The notes under the pieces: model-generated | Database searches by the model: none | What the model was told of the DNA's origin: nothing | Seen by the model: only the letters and a program-made list of their open reading frames with translations | Part shown: in pieces, positions 8,163 through 15,271 of the stretch | Numbering within the stretch: position 1 is the stretch's first letter | Layout: each line of letters begins with the position of its first letter | Position numbers and translations under genes: made by a program | From: an uncultured Alistipes sp. | Lineage (GTDB): Bacteria; Bacteroidota; Bacteroidia; Bacteroidales; Rikenellaceae | DNA: 64,000 bases | Direction of reading: 5' to 3' | Assembly (NCBI GenBank): GCA_944320685.1 | Contig: CALUIK010000005.1 | Span: 62,001 to 126,000, forward strand

Positions 8163-9612
8163 CTTTTTTGCCGTTTCGTTTTTTGTATATCCTGTATCCT
8201 ATGGCGGCAGCCAAGACCGACATGAGGGGGCTTGCGATGTTGAATATGCAGTAGGGCAGGTATGTGAGCGTGGCCACACCCAGTACCGTCGACTGCGTCA
8301 TGCCGCACGAGTTCCACGGTATGAGCACCGACGTCACTGTGGCCGAGTCCTCCATGCTGCGGCTGAGAAGGCGCCGTTCGAGTCCCCGCCTGTCGTAGAG
8401 GTTGCGGAATAGGTTGCCCGTGAGTATTATGGATATGTACTGGTCACCAGTGACAAGGTTGAAGAACACTCCCGACGAGACGGTTGCGCCCACAACGCTG
8501 ACCGTACGGTGCGCCATGCGCAGGAACAGTTGCGAGATTGCTGCGAGCATGCCGCTGCCGTACATAATGCCGCCGAAACACATGGCGCATATGATAAGCC
8601 ATACGGTGTCGAGCATGCCGCTCATGCCGCTCGTGGCTACCAGATCGTCCAACAGCGGGTCTCCCGTCTCGACGGCGGTGTCGGTGGTGGCGGCGAGGAT
8701 CATGGCCTTGAACGGCGCGAGCAGCGGCCCTGCTTCACCGGCGATGCGCTCCACTATCTCGGGCTGAAATATCACCATTGCTGCGGCCGCCAAGGCTACC
8801 GAGGCGAAGAGGGTGATTATGGCGGGTAACTTGCGGACGATGAGCAGTCCCGTCACCACGGGAACCATCAGCAGCCACGGCGATATGTGGAATGTCGAGG
8901 CGAGCGCCTGCTCGATGCTCTCGACGCCGACGGCGGCATCGGCTGCCGCGACGAAGCCTGCGGCGCCGAAGACGGCGAGCGCAATGGCCATCGAAGGGAC
9001 GGTTGTCAGGAGCATGTATCGTATGTGCGTGAATATGGGCACCTGCGCCGTCGAGGAGGCGAGGACGGTGGTGTCGCTCATGAGCGAGATCTTGTCGCCG
9101 AAGTATGCGCCCGAGATTATGGCGCCGGCGATCCATCCGTCGTCGAAGCCGAGGGCGCGGCCTATGCCCATGAGGGCGACGCCTATGGTGGCGACGGTGG
9201 TCCACGACGATCCCGTGAGCAGCGAGACGACGGCGCAGATGATGCACGAGGCGATGAGGAATATCGACGGGTGGAGAGCCTTCAACCCGTAATATATCAA
9301 TGTGGGGATCACGCCGCTGGCCATCCATGTGCCGGCTATGGCGCCGATGAGCAACAGTATGATGATGGCGGGCGTTGCGCTGTGCATGTTCTCGACGATG
9401 GCCTCCTCGAGCTCCTGCCACGAGCGCCCATAGCGCCATATGGCCAGCGCTGCGCACACGGCCGAGGCTGTCAGCAGCGAGAATTGGCTTCCGCCGGTTA
9501 TGGCGTCGCCGCCGAAGAGGTGTATGGCGAGGGCGAGGAATATGACCAGCACGGCCAGCGGTATGGACGATACTGCGAGCGAGGGTGTGGGAGTTTCCGT
9601 GTTTCGGGCCAT
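8137..9612 (-). CDS. nhaC: NhaC-family Na+/H+ antiporter
   Basis: An integral membrane ion antiporter of 491 residues with roughly a dozen hydrophobic segments. NhaC-family landmarks include LLTGSSWTTVATIGVALMGI and GAYFGDKISLMSDTTVLASS, where the acidic and polar residues lie in the transport path. Conserved stretches near the C-terminus (LVTGDQYISIIL, VLIPWNSCGMTQSTVLG) also match. Predicted roles are sodium and pH homeostasis, or sodium-linked organic acid exchange as in MleN relatives. The start at 9612 lies 20 bp from the -7 box of repeat array B. Confidence 0.93.
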   Translation of the reverse strand: MARNTETPTPSLAVSSIPLAVLVIFLALAIHLFGGDAITGGSQFSLLTASAVCAALAIWRYGRSWQELEEAIVENMHSATPAIIILLLIGAIAGTWMASGVIPTLIYYGLKALHPSIFLIASCIICAVVSLLTGSSWTTVATIGVALMGIGRALGFDDGWIAGAIISGAYFGDKISLMSDTTVLASSTAQVPIFTHIRYMLLTTVPSMAIALAVFGAAGFVAAADAAVGVESIEQALASTFHISPWLLMVPVVTGLLIVRKLPAIITLFASVALAAAAMVIFQPEIVERIAGEAGPLLAPFKAMILAATTDTAVETGDPLLDDLVATSGMSGMLDTVWLIICAMCFGGIMYGSGMLAAISQLFLRMAHRTVSVVGATVSSGVFFNLVTGDQYISIILTGNLFRNLYDRRGLERRLLSRSMEDSATVTSVLIPWNSCGMTQSTVLGVATLTYLPYCIFNIASPLMSVLAAAIGYRIYKKRNGKKDEYTTRNI

Positions 9613-9632
9613 GGCATGGTGTTATACGGCTG

Positions 9633-9664
9633 CAAAGATAGCGAAAGGTGAGGGCAGAGACAAA
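9633..9664 (-). promoter_or_regulatory. Predicted nhaC promoter (terminal repeat unit)
   Basis: Minus-strand TTTG (9661-9664), 20 nt, TATCTTTG (9633-9640), then about 20 nt to the nhaC ATG. A second complete copy of this promoter lies at 9804-9835. Confidence 0.8.
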
Positions 9665-9854
9665 TCGAAAACACGGTTTTCTGATTTGGCTATGCCGAAC
9701 CGCATCCTATCAAAGGTGAAACCAAAGATAGCGAAAGGTGAGGGCAGAAAAAACAAGCTCGCTTGATTTTTTATGCCGAACCGCCTCCTGTCTAAGGCGG
9801 AGCCAAAGATACGAAAAGGTGCGGGCAGAGACAAATCGGACCCGAAGTTTTCGG
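9633..9854 (-). repeat. Second array of the 90-bp hairpin-promoter repeat family (three units)
   Basis: Read on the minus strand, three units carry TATCTTTG at 9804-9811, 9723-9730 and 9633-9640, spaced 81 and 90 bp. Each unit has a CTGCCC-C-CACCTTT stretch before the box. The spacers match array A (CCTTAGACAGGA, GGATGCG, TCGGCAWAGCCAAATCA). Each unit is preceded by a hairpin of different sequence: 9842-9854, 9748-9772 and 9661-9688. The outer two units keep TTTG 20 nt before the -7 box. In the middle unit the hairpin's T-run replaces TTTG. The array drives toward nhaC and belongs to the same family as 2196-2603, in opposite chromosome orientation. Confidence 0.93.
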
Positions 9855-9936
9855 ACAGGGATGCGGCGGAGGGATTTCCGTCCTGTTTGGCGGATAAAAA
9901 CATCGGGGAATATTAAGGGATTTGGAAAATTCTTCA

Positions 9937-9944
9937 TATTTTTG
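9937..9944 (+). promoter_or_regulatory. Candidate -7 box for the VOC-dhaK-dhaL-lsrF-like operon
   Basis: TATTTTTG matches TAnnTTTG, but no clear TTG is found 19-21 nt upstream. If used, transcription would start near 9950 and give a leader of about 185 nt covering the hairpins at 9952-10091. Confidence 0.4.
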
Positions 9945-9951
9945 TAAATGG

Positions 9952-10134
9952 CGCCGTCGGCCCGAACGGGCGGCGGACGTGAAAGCATGCGGCGGCGGGT
10001 TGCTGCGTAAGGGCGGGCCGCCGGATATGGGGGCCGCTGCGTGAGGTGCCGTTGCTGAAGGGCGCGTTTGTGCCGGACCGTACGCAGCGGCTTGGAAAAG
10101 AACCTAAACGATAACCTAAAACCATAAGACAATC
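9952..10134 (+). ncRNA. GC-rich structured 5' leader, candidate cis-regulatory RNA
   Basis: Three successive potential helices precede the VOC start codon. They are CGCCG/CGGCG with an inner GCCCG/CGGGC (9952-9975), CGGCGGC (9990-9996) with GCCGCCG (10017-10023), and a perfect 10-bp stem (10033-10042 with 10082-10091) enclosing about 39 nt. It is followed by an A-rich unpaired segment up to the ATG at 10135. No known riboswitch motif was recognised. High GC alone can create stems, so the call is tentative. Confidence 0.4.
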
Positions 10135-10449
10135 ATGAGAACGTTCAATCATGTCGGTATGATTACCGATATTGTTCCCGAAGGGGCCGTCTTTAACGAG
10201 GGCCTCGGCGTATGGCTCACGGACTATACTAAGAGCCCGAACAGGATCGAGTTCCTGAAGTTCGAGCAGGGCAGCTGCATGCCGGAATTGGTACAGAAAC
10301 AGGGGCATGTCGCCTATACGGTGCCTTCGCTCGATGAGGCGCTCAGGGGATGTAAGGTGATATTCGGCCCCGCCGTGTGTGACGAACACCTTACCATTGC
10401 CTTCATCGAGGAGGAGGGCGTGTCGATCGAGCTGATGGAGGTGAAATGA
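10135..10449 (+). CDS. Small VOC-superfamily (glyoxalase/epimerase-fold) protein
   Basis: A 104-residue protein with the vicinal-oxygen-chelate fold. FNHVGMITD opens strand one with His6; KFEQGS has Glu44; GHVAYTVPSLDEAL has His58; VSIELMEVK has Glu99. Together they make a plausible H-E-H-E metal site like that of methylmalonyl-CoA epimerase and glyoxalase I. The single-module length is short but normal for an obligate dimer. It is the first gene of an operon with dhaK, dhaL and an LsrF-like gene, so it probably isomerises or epimerises a keto or hydroxyketone intermediate. The substrate is unknown. Confidence 0.78.
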   Translation: MRTFNHVGMITDIVPEGAVFNEGLGVWLTDYTKSPNRIEFLKFEQGSCMPELVQKQGHVAYTVPSLDEALRGCKVIFGPAVCDEHLTIAFIEEEGVSIELMEVK

Positions 10450-10493
10450 CCTTTGTCGCCGTCATGTAAATGTAAAATCAAAAAAATGATAAT

Positions 10494-11501
10494 ATGCAGA
10501 CGAAATTCATAAACAATCCCGAAAATGTCACGGCCGAACTGTTGGAAGGCTATGTGCTGGCGTACCCCGATCAGGTGAAGCTGGCCGATGAGAATATCGT
10601 GGTGAGGGTCGATCCCAAACCGGAGGACAAGGTCGCTATCGTCACTTTGGGCGGCTCCGGCCACGAGCCCGCCTTGAGCGGTTTCGTAGGCGAGGGCATG
10701 CTCGATTGTTCGGTCGTGGGCGACATATTCGCCGCCCCCGGGGCCCAGCGCCTGTTCAAGGCCCTGCAGCTGATGAAGCGTGAGGCCGGTATCCTGCTCG
10801 TGGTACTCAACCATTCGGGCGACGTCATGAGCGCCAACATGGCATGCCAGTTGGCCGAACGTGCCGGTATAAAGGTCGCCAAGGTGCTGACGCATGACGA
10901 CATAAGTGCCGGTATCGGCGCCGACGACAACGACCGCCGCGGCCTTGCGGGATGCATCCCGCTGTACAAGATCCTCGGTGCGGCGTCGGAGGAGGGCAAG
11001 TCTCTCGAGGAACTGGTCGAGATAGCCGAACGCTACAACAAGAACGTGGCGACGCTCGCCGTGGCGATGAAGTCGTGCTCGCACCCGCAGAACGGAGCCG
11101 TCATTACCGACCTTCCGGAAGGTATCATGGAGATCGGCATGGGCCAGCACGGCGAGGGCGGCGGAGGCCAGAAACCTCTGGTTTCGGCTGACGATACGGC
11201 AGCCGAGATGGTCGGCCTGCTGTGTCGGCAGTTGGAGCCCGCGGCCGGAAGCAATGTGATGCTTATAATCAACGGTGTGGGGGCTACGACGCACATGGAA
11301 CTCAACATCGTCTTCCGCAAGGCCTACAAGGAACTGGCGGCACGGGGGCTGAATGTCGTGTACGGCAGGATTCAGGAACTGCTCACGGTACAGGAGCAGG
11401 CCGGCTTCCAGATGATAGTTGCCGTGCTCGACGACGACCATGTGGAGTATCTCAAGAACCGAACGTCGAAGGCTCCGTATTGGACCACCATAGGCAAATA
11501 A
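10494..11501 (+). CDS. dhaK: Dihydroxyacetone kinase subunit DhaK-like
   Basis: The 335-residue substrate-binding half of a two-subunit dihydroxyacetone-type kinase. It has GGSGHEPALSGFVGEGML (His57), NHSGD (Asp110) and GMGQHGEGG. His219 in the last motif corresponds to the His that covalently binds the ketone of dihydroxyacetone. The C-terminal AAEMVGLLCRQLEPAAG and VMLIINGVGATTHMELNIVF are typical. No DhaM phosphotransfer subunit or PTS gene is present nearby, so the phosphate donor may be ATP directly or a distant PTS protein. It lies 12 bp before dhaL. The substrate could be dihydroxyacetone or a related C4/C5 ketose. Confidence 0.9.
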   Translation: MQTKFINNPENVTAELLEGYVLAYPDQVKLADENIVVRVDPKPEDKVAIVTLGGSGHEPALSGFVGEGMLDCSVVGDIFAAPGAQRLFKALQLMKREAGILLVVLNHSGDVMSANMACQLAERAGIKVAKVLTHDDISAGIGADDNDRRGLAGCIPLYKILGAASEEGKSLEELVEIAERYNKNVATLAVAMKSCSHPQNGAVITDLPEGIMEIGMGQHGEGGGGQKPLVSADDTAAEMVGLLCRQLEPAAGSNVMLIINGVGATTHMELNIVFRKAYKELAARGLNVVYGRIQELLTVQEQAGFQMIVAVLDDDHVEYLKNRTSKAPYWTTIGK

Positions 11502-11513
11502 ACGATTGGGGCG

Positions 11514-12137
11514 ATGAGGTGCAGATTGACCGTAGACGACTTCAAGGAGATGCTTGAGTGTGCCTTGAAGAATATAAAGTCGCGCGAGGCGGAGTTCTCG
11601 CAGCTCGATGCCGTCACGGGTGACGGCGATCACGGGCAGGCCATGGTCGCCGCTATGACGGCCGTGCACGAGAGTGCGCTCCGTGGCAGCGAATTCAAGT
11701 CGATGCTCAACGACATGGGGTTCGATGTCATGATGCAGGTGAGCGGTTCGACGAGTACGCTTCTGGGGGCCTTTTTCCTCGGCATGGGCGACAACGCCTC
11801 GGGTACGGAATTGGATGCCGAGGGCGTGAAACGCATGTTCCGTGGCGGCCTCGAGAATGTGATGAAGCAGACGCAGGCCAAACCCGGCGACAAGACCATG
11901 ATGGATGCCCTCGTCCCTGCCGTAGAGGCGATGCAGGGATGTGTATCGGAGGATATTGCCGAGGTGCTGAAGTGCGGTGCCGAGGCTGCGGCCGAGGGCG
12001 CGCGTTCCACCGTGATGATGAAGGCCAACTTCGGCCGCGCGCGCAATTACGGCGAACGCTCCATAGGGTATGCCGACAGCGGAGCCATGTCGTGGAGCTG
12101 CATGCTCGCATCGTTCGGCGAGGCGTTGGATAAATAA
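11514..12137 (+). CDS. dhaL: Dihydroxyacetone kinase ADP-binding subunit DhaL-like
   Basis: A 207-residue nucleotide-binding subunit that transfers phosphate to the hydroxyketone held by DhaK. It matches DhaL closely. LDAVTGDGDHGQAM supplies the Mg-binding aspartates, VSGSTSTLLGAFFLGMG is the nucleotide-binding loop, and KPGDKTMMDALVPAVEAM plus GRARNYGERSIGYADSGAMS complete the barrel. The length is normal. Its position directly after dhaK implies a dedicated complex. In PTS-type systems ADP stays bound and is rephosphorylated by DhaM, and no DhaM is seen in the window. Confidence 0.9.
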   Translation: MRCRLTVDDFKEMLECALKNIKSREAEFSQLDAVTGDGDHGQAMVAAMTAVHESALRGSEFKSMLNDMGFDVMMQVSGSTSTLLGAFFLGMGDNASGTELDAEGVKRMFRGGLENVMKQTQAKPGDKTMMDALVPAVEAMQGCVSEDIAEVLKCGAEAAAEGARSTVMMKANFGRARNYGERSIGYADSGAMSWSCMLASFGEALDK

Positions 12138-12164
12138 TAGTCGTAAACCATAAAAACAGTATAT

Positions 12165-13037
12165 ATGGCAGATATGGATGGCTTCCGTGAAGCCTCTGAT
12201 TTCGGGATAGGACGGACGGCCGGCGCTGCCGCCTTCCATGTAAAGGGTGCCTCGTCGCTGGGATGGGGCATGAAGGACAGGCTTTCGCGTATCTTCAACC
12301 CCGCGACGGGCCGTACGGTGATGCTGGCGTTCGACCACGGCTTCATCATGGGCCCGACGTCGGGACTCGAGCGGATAGACCTGAACATCGTTCCGCTCGT
12401 CCGGTACGCCGATTGTCTTATGTGTACGCGGGGTATATTGCAGACTTCGATTCCCGCCGATGTGAACAAACCCGTGTGTCTGCGCAGCGACGCCGGTTCG
12501 ACCGTCCTCACCGAACTGAACCGCAATGTGCTCATCGACATAGAGGATGTCATACGCTTCAATGCTTCGGCTATGGCTGTGATGTTCTCTGCGGGTGACG
12601 GTGAGCGTGAGGCCGTTACGGCGGCCAACCTCGCGCGGGCTGCGGATCTGGGCAACCGCTTCGGCATCCCCGTGATGGGTGTGACTGCCGTGGGCAAGCA
12701 GATGGCGCGCGATGCGCGTTACTTCGCGCTGGCGTCGCGCGTGTGCGCCGAGAACGGAGCTTCGATCGTGAAGACATACTATTGCGACGGCTTCGAGAAG
12801 ATCGCGGCGTCGTGCCCCGTGCCCGTGGTTATCGCGGGAGGTAAGAAGCTCCCCGAGAAGGAGGCGCTGGAGCTATGCTACAAGGCTGTGAACGACGGTG
12901 CCGCAGGTGTGGATATGGGCCGAAACGTATTCCAGAGCGACGCTCCCGCCGCCATGATACAGGCCGTGCATGCCGTGGTGCATGACGGTATCACTGCGGA
13001 GCAGGGATATGAGATGTATCGCGAGTTGAAGGGATAA
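12165..13037 (+). CDS. LsrF-like DeoC/FbaB-family class I aldolase/thiolase
   Basis: A 290-residue TIM-barrel lyase very similar in plan to E. coli LsrF, which cleaves 3-hydroxy-5-phosphonooxypentane-2,4-dione to DHAP and acetyl-CoA at the end of AI-2 breakdown. It has WGMKDRLSRIFNPATGRTVM, LAFDHGFIMGPTSGLERID, CTRGILQ, and IVKTYYCDGFEKI with Lys203, the same number as the LsrF Schiff-base Lys. VVIAGGKKLPE and GVDMGRNVFQ form the phosphate-binding end. It follows dhaL by 27 bp. An aldolase acting on another phosphorylated ketose is an alternative role. Confidence 0.85.
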   Translation: MADMDGFREASDFGIGRTAGAAAFHVKGASSLGWGMKDRLSRIFNPATGRTVMLAFDHGFIMGPTSGLERIDLNIVPLVRYADCLMCTRGILQTSIPADVNKPVCLRSDAGSTVLTELNRNVLIDIEDVIRFNASAMAVMFSAGDGEREAVTAANLARAADLGNRFGIPVMGVTAVGKQMARDARYFALASRVCAENGASIVKTYYCDGFEKIAASCPVPVVIAGGKKLPEKEALELCYKAVNDGAAGVDMGRNVFQSDAPAAMIQAVHAVVHDGITAEQGYEMYRELKG

Positions 13038-13048
13038 CCGCTCCGGCT

Positions 13049-13113
13049 GCCGCCATCATCGGCGGTTTATATGCGGACGGCCTGCCTCCCCGATGCGCAG
13101 GGGCGAGGCGGGC
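13049..13113 (+). terminator. Hairpins after the dha/lsrF-like operon
   Basis: GCCGCC/GGCGG (13049-13065) is followed by TTTATAT. A second imperfect stem pairs 13080-13091 with 13100-13113. This is a plausible operon end. Confidence 0.45.
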
Positions 13114-13162
13114 TGTATGTTTCTATGACGGCAGGGCTGTGCCCGCGCCTTGCGTAAGGCGG

Positions 13163-13193
13163 TTGTTCAACGTCCGATTTTTCATTACCTTTG
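13163..13193 (+). promoter_or_regulatory. Predicted promoter of the GT2 gene
   Basis: TTG (13163-13165), 20 nt, TACCTTTG (13186-13193). The transcript would start near 13198-13200. This argues for the ATG at 13213 rather than the one at 13198, and excludes any start further upstream. Confidence 0.7.
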
Positions 13194-13212
13194 TGACATG
13201 AAGGAGGAGCCT

Positions 13213-14130
13213 ATGATAAAGCTTTCGTTATTGATTGCCACCTACAACCGTGCCGACCGGCTTATCGAGACGCTCGAATCGGTCGTGGCGCAGGATGCTC
13301 CGGCTGAACTGTGGGAGTGTGTCGTGGTGAACAACAACTCGACGGACTGCACGGCCGAGCGGTTCGCCGCATTCGCCGCGGCGCACCCGCAATATAACCT
13401 GCGCATGGTCGAGGAGCACAACCAAGGCCTCTCGTATGCCCGCAACCGCGGCATACGTGAGAGCACTGGCGAGTATATGGCTATAATCGACGACGACGAA
13501 CGCATTGTCCCCGAATTTATCTCGGCCTATATTTCGCTATTCGATACCGTCCCCGAGGCGGTGGCGGGCGGCGGCCCCATCGTTCCCGTATATCCCGCCG
13601 GACGGCCGGCGTGGATGTCGTGCTTTACGGAGCGGCCCATCGCCAATACGATGTACTTGGGTGACCGTGTGCGGGAATTCCCCGAAGGCCATATCCCGGG
13701 CGGCGGCAATATGGCCATACGCCGCAGTGCGGTGAAACGTTACGGAGTCTTCGACATATCGCTCGGACGTGTGGGCACTTCGCTCACCGGCGGCGAGGAG
13801 AGCGACCTTTTCGAGCGCCTGCGGCTGGCCGAAGCGAAGTATTACTATACGCCGAAGGCGGTGATGTACCATATTATCCCTGCCGAAAAACTTTCGCGCG
13901 AATACTTTTCGCGCCTGAGCTACAATATCGGTGTCAGCCAACGGCGGCGGGCCGCGTTTTACCACCGCGTGGGGCGTGCGCGTGTCGCCGAGTGCGGCAA
14001 GTGGGCCGCGACGGCGGCTTTGGCAGCGTGGTTTTTCGTGACGCTGCGCTGGAGCAAGGCCCGTTATCTGGTTCTGATGCGCAGCGGCATCACGCGCGGG
14101 CTGTGGAGTGCCGCCGGACACGGCGGGTGA
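13213..14130 (+). CDS. Family 2 glycosyltransferase
   Basis: A 305-residue inverting GT-A glycosyltransferase. SLLIATYNRADRLIETLESV is the nucleotide-sugar-binding start, VVNNNSTD and ARNRGIRESTGEYMAIIDDD (DxD-type metal site) follow, and GGGNMAIRR and GGEESDLFERLRLA form the acceptor side. A hydrophobic segment near the C-terminus (WAATAALAAWFFVTL) suggests membrane attachment. The start MIKLSLL at 13213 has AAGGAGG 5 nt upstream, and MKEEPM at 13198 is the alternative. The gene is monocistronic with its own promoter, and acceptor and donor are unknown. Confidence 0.88.
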   Translation: MIKLSLLIATYNRADRLIETLESVVAQDAPAELWECVVVNNNSTDCTAERFAAFAAAHPQYNLRMVEEHNQGLSYARNRGIRESTGEYMAIIDDDERIVPEFISAYISLFDTVPEAVAGGGPIVPVYPAGRPAWMSCFTERPIANTMYLGDRVREFPEGHIPGGGNMAIRRSAVKRYGVFDISLGRVGTSLTGGEESDLFERLRLAEAKYYYTPKAVMYHIIPAEKLSREYFSRLSYNIGVSQRRRAAFYHRVGRARVAECGKWAATAALAAWFFVTLRWSKARYLVLMRSGITRGLWSAAGHGG

Positions 14131-14167
14131 CGCCGCCGTATCGAAACGGAACGGCAGTATCAGAAGA

Positions 14168-14210
14168 ACAATGCGGGCGGAACGCTATATAAGGGTTCCG
14201 CCCGCATTGT
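14168..14210. terminator. Perfect hairpin between convergent genes
   Basis: A 16-bp perfect stem (14168-14183 with 14195-14210) around 11 nt, between the GT2 gene and the PfkB-family kinase gene. It is followed by CTTTC on the plus strand and probably acts in both directions. Confidence 0.75.
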
Positions 14211-14233
14211 CTTTCTGCCGGATACGGTCAGAA

Positions 14234-15235
14234 TCAAAAGAGGTATTTGTCGTTGCGCACGCGTTCGAACAGCATCCTCATGTCGCTCCACGCCTCCTTG
14301 CCGAGGGTGGTGCCGACGATCTCGATGACCTTGCCTGCGGCGATGGCGCCGAGCGTGCCGCATTGGCGCAGCGACAGGCCGTCGCACAGCCCCGCGAGGA
14401 AGCCTGCGGCATAGAAGTCACCCGCACCAGTGGTGTCGACCCGCTGTGCCGCAGCCATGATACCCACATGTACCACCTCGCTGCCGTGCTTGATGATGGC
14501 GCCGCGCGTGCCGATCTTGACAACGGCCAGAGTATGCAACTCCGATATGGCCTGCAGGGCATTTAAAGGCTGCAACTCACCCGTGAAGGCCGCAGCCTCG
14601 CTCTCGTTGGCGAAGACTATGTCGACGTGCTTCTCGACCACGTCGCGCAGCAGGTCGCGGTTCTCCTCCACGACGTTGAAGCTGGCCAAGTCGATGGCCA
14701 CGTCCATGCCTGCGGCGTCGGCCTCCGAGGCTATACGCTCGATAAGGGCATGGTCCTGTACCAGATAGCCTTCGATGTATAGGCAGTCGTAACCCTCTAA
14801 GATCTTGCGGTCAATCATGTCGGGCCGCAGCTCGAGGGCGGCGCCGAGGTGCGTGAGCATTGTGCGCTCGCCGTCGGGCGATATGAGCGATACGCACTTT
14901 CCCGAACGTTCGGTGCCGCGGAAGATGCGGGGCTCGATGTCGAGGTTGCGCAGCGCCTGTTCGAAGAAGTCGCCCGTAGTGTCGTGTCCCACCTCGCCGA
15001 TGAAGCCCGTGGCATATCCGAGCGAGGCGAGGGCGCGGATGGTGTTGCCTGCCGAGCCGCCGAGCGAAAGGGTGTAGGGAGAACCTGCGACGGCTTTCGA
15101 TACGGCCGTCTGCAGGTCGGCGCCGACCAGATTCATGGACCCCTTCGCCAGACCGTACTTCGCGAGTATGGTGTCGTCGGGCAAGTTGACGAGCATGTCG
15201 GTCAGGGCGTTGCCTATACCTGCGATTCTCTTCAT
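14234..15235 (-). CDS. PfkB-family carbohydrate/nucleoside kinase, adenosine-kinase-like
   Basis: A 333-residue ribokinase-fold kinase. It has IAGIGNALTDMLVNL at the N-terminus, the substrate signature LSLGGSAGNTIRALASLG, and the ATP/catalytic signature RVDTTGAGDFYAAGFLAGL with the catalytic Asp of GAGD. The overall pattern and length resemble the adenosine-kinase-like group common in Bacteroidales. The substrate may be adenosine or a sugar, and sequence alone does not settle it. It lies 36 bp downstream of pfkA on the same strand, so the two are probably cotranscribed. Confidence 0.85.
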   Translation of the reverse strand: MKRIAGIGNALTDMLVNLPDDTILAKYGLAKGSMNLVGADLQTAVSKAVAGSPYTLSLGGSAGNTIRALASLGYATGFIGEVGHDTTGDFFEQALRNLDIEPRIFRGTERSGKCVSLISPDGERTMLTHLGAALELRPDMIDRKILEGYDCLYIEGYLVQDHALIERIASEADAAGMDVAIDLASFNVVEENRDLLRDVVEKHVDIVFANESEAAAFTGELQPLNALQAISELHTLAVVKIGTRGAIIKHGSEVVHVGIMAAAQRVDTTGAGDFYAAGFLAGLCDGLSLRQCGTLGAIAAGKVIEIVGTTLGKEAWSDMRMLFERVRNDKYLF

Positions 15236-15271
15236 TGCGTGCGGTTTGGGGTTGTTATGCGGCGGGCCCCT

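Noticed and set aside
10314..12338. 674-codon frame antisense to dhaK and dhaL
   Set aside because: A high-GC shadow of the real genes. It has no domain sense, while the plus-strand proteins match known families over their full length.
13150..13212. Upstream start of the GT2 gene at 13150
   Set aside because: It would lie before the predicted promoter at 13163-13193 and adds residues without similarity to the family.
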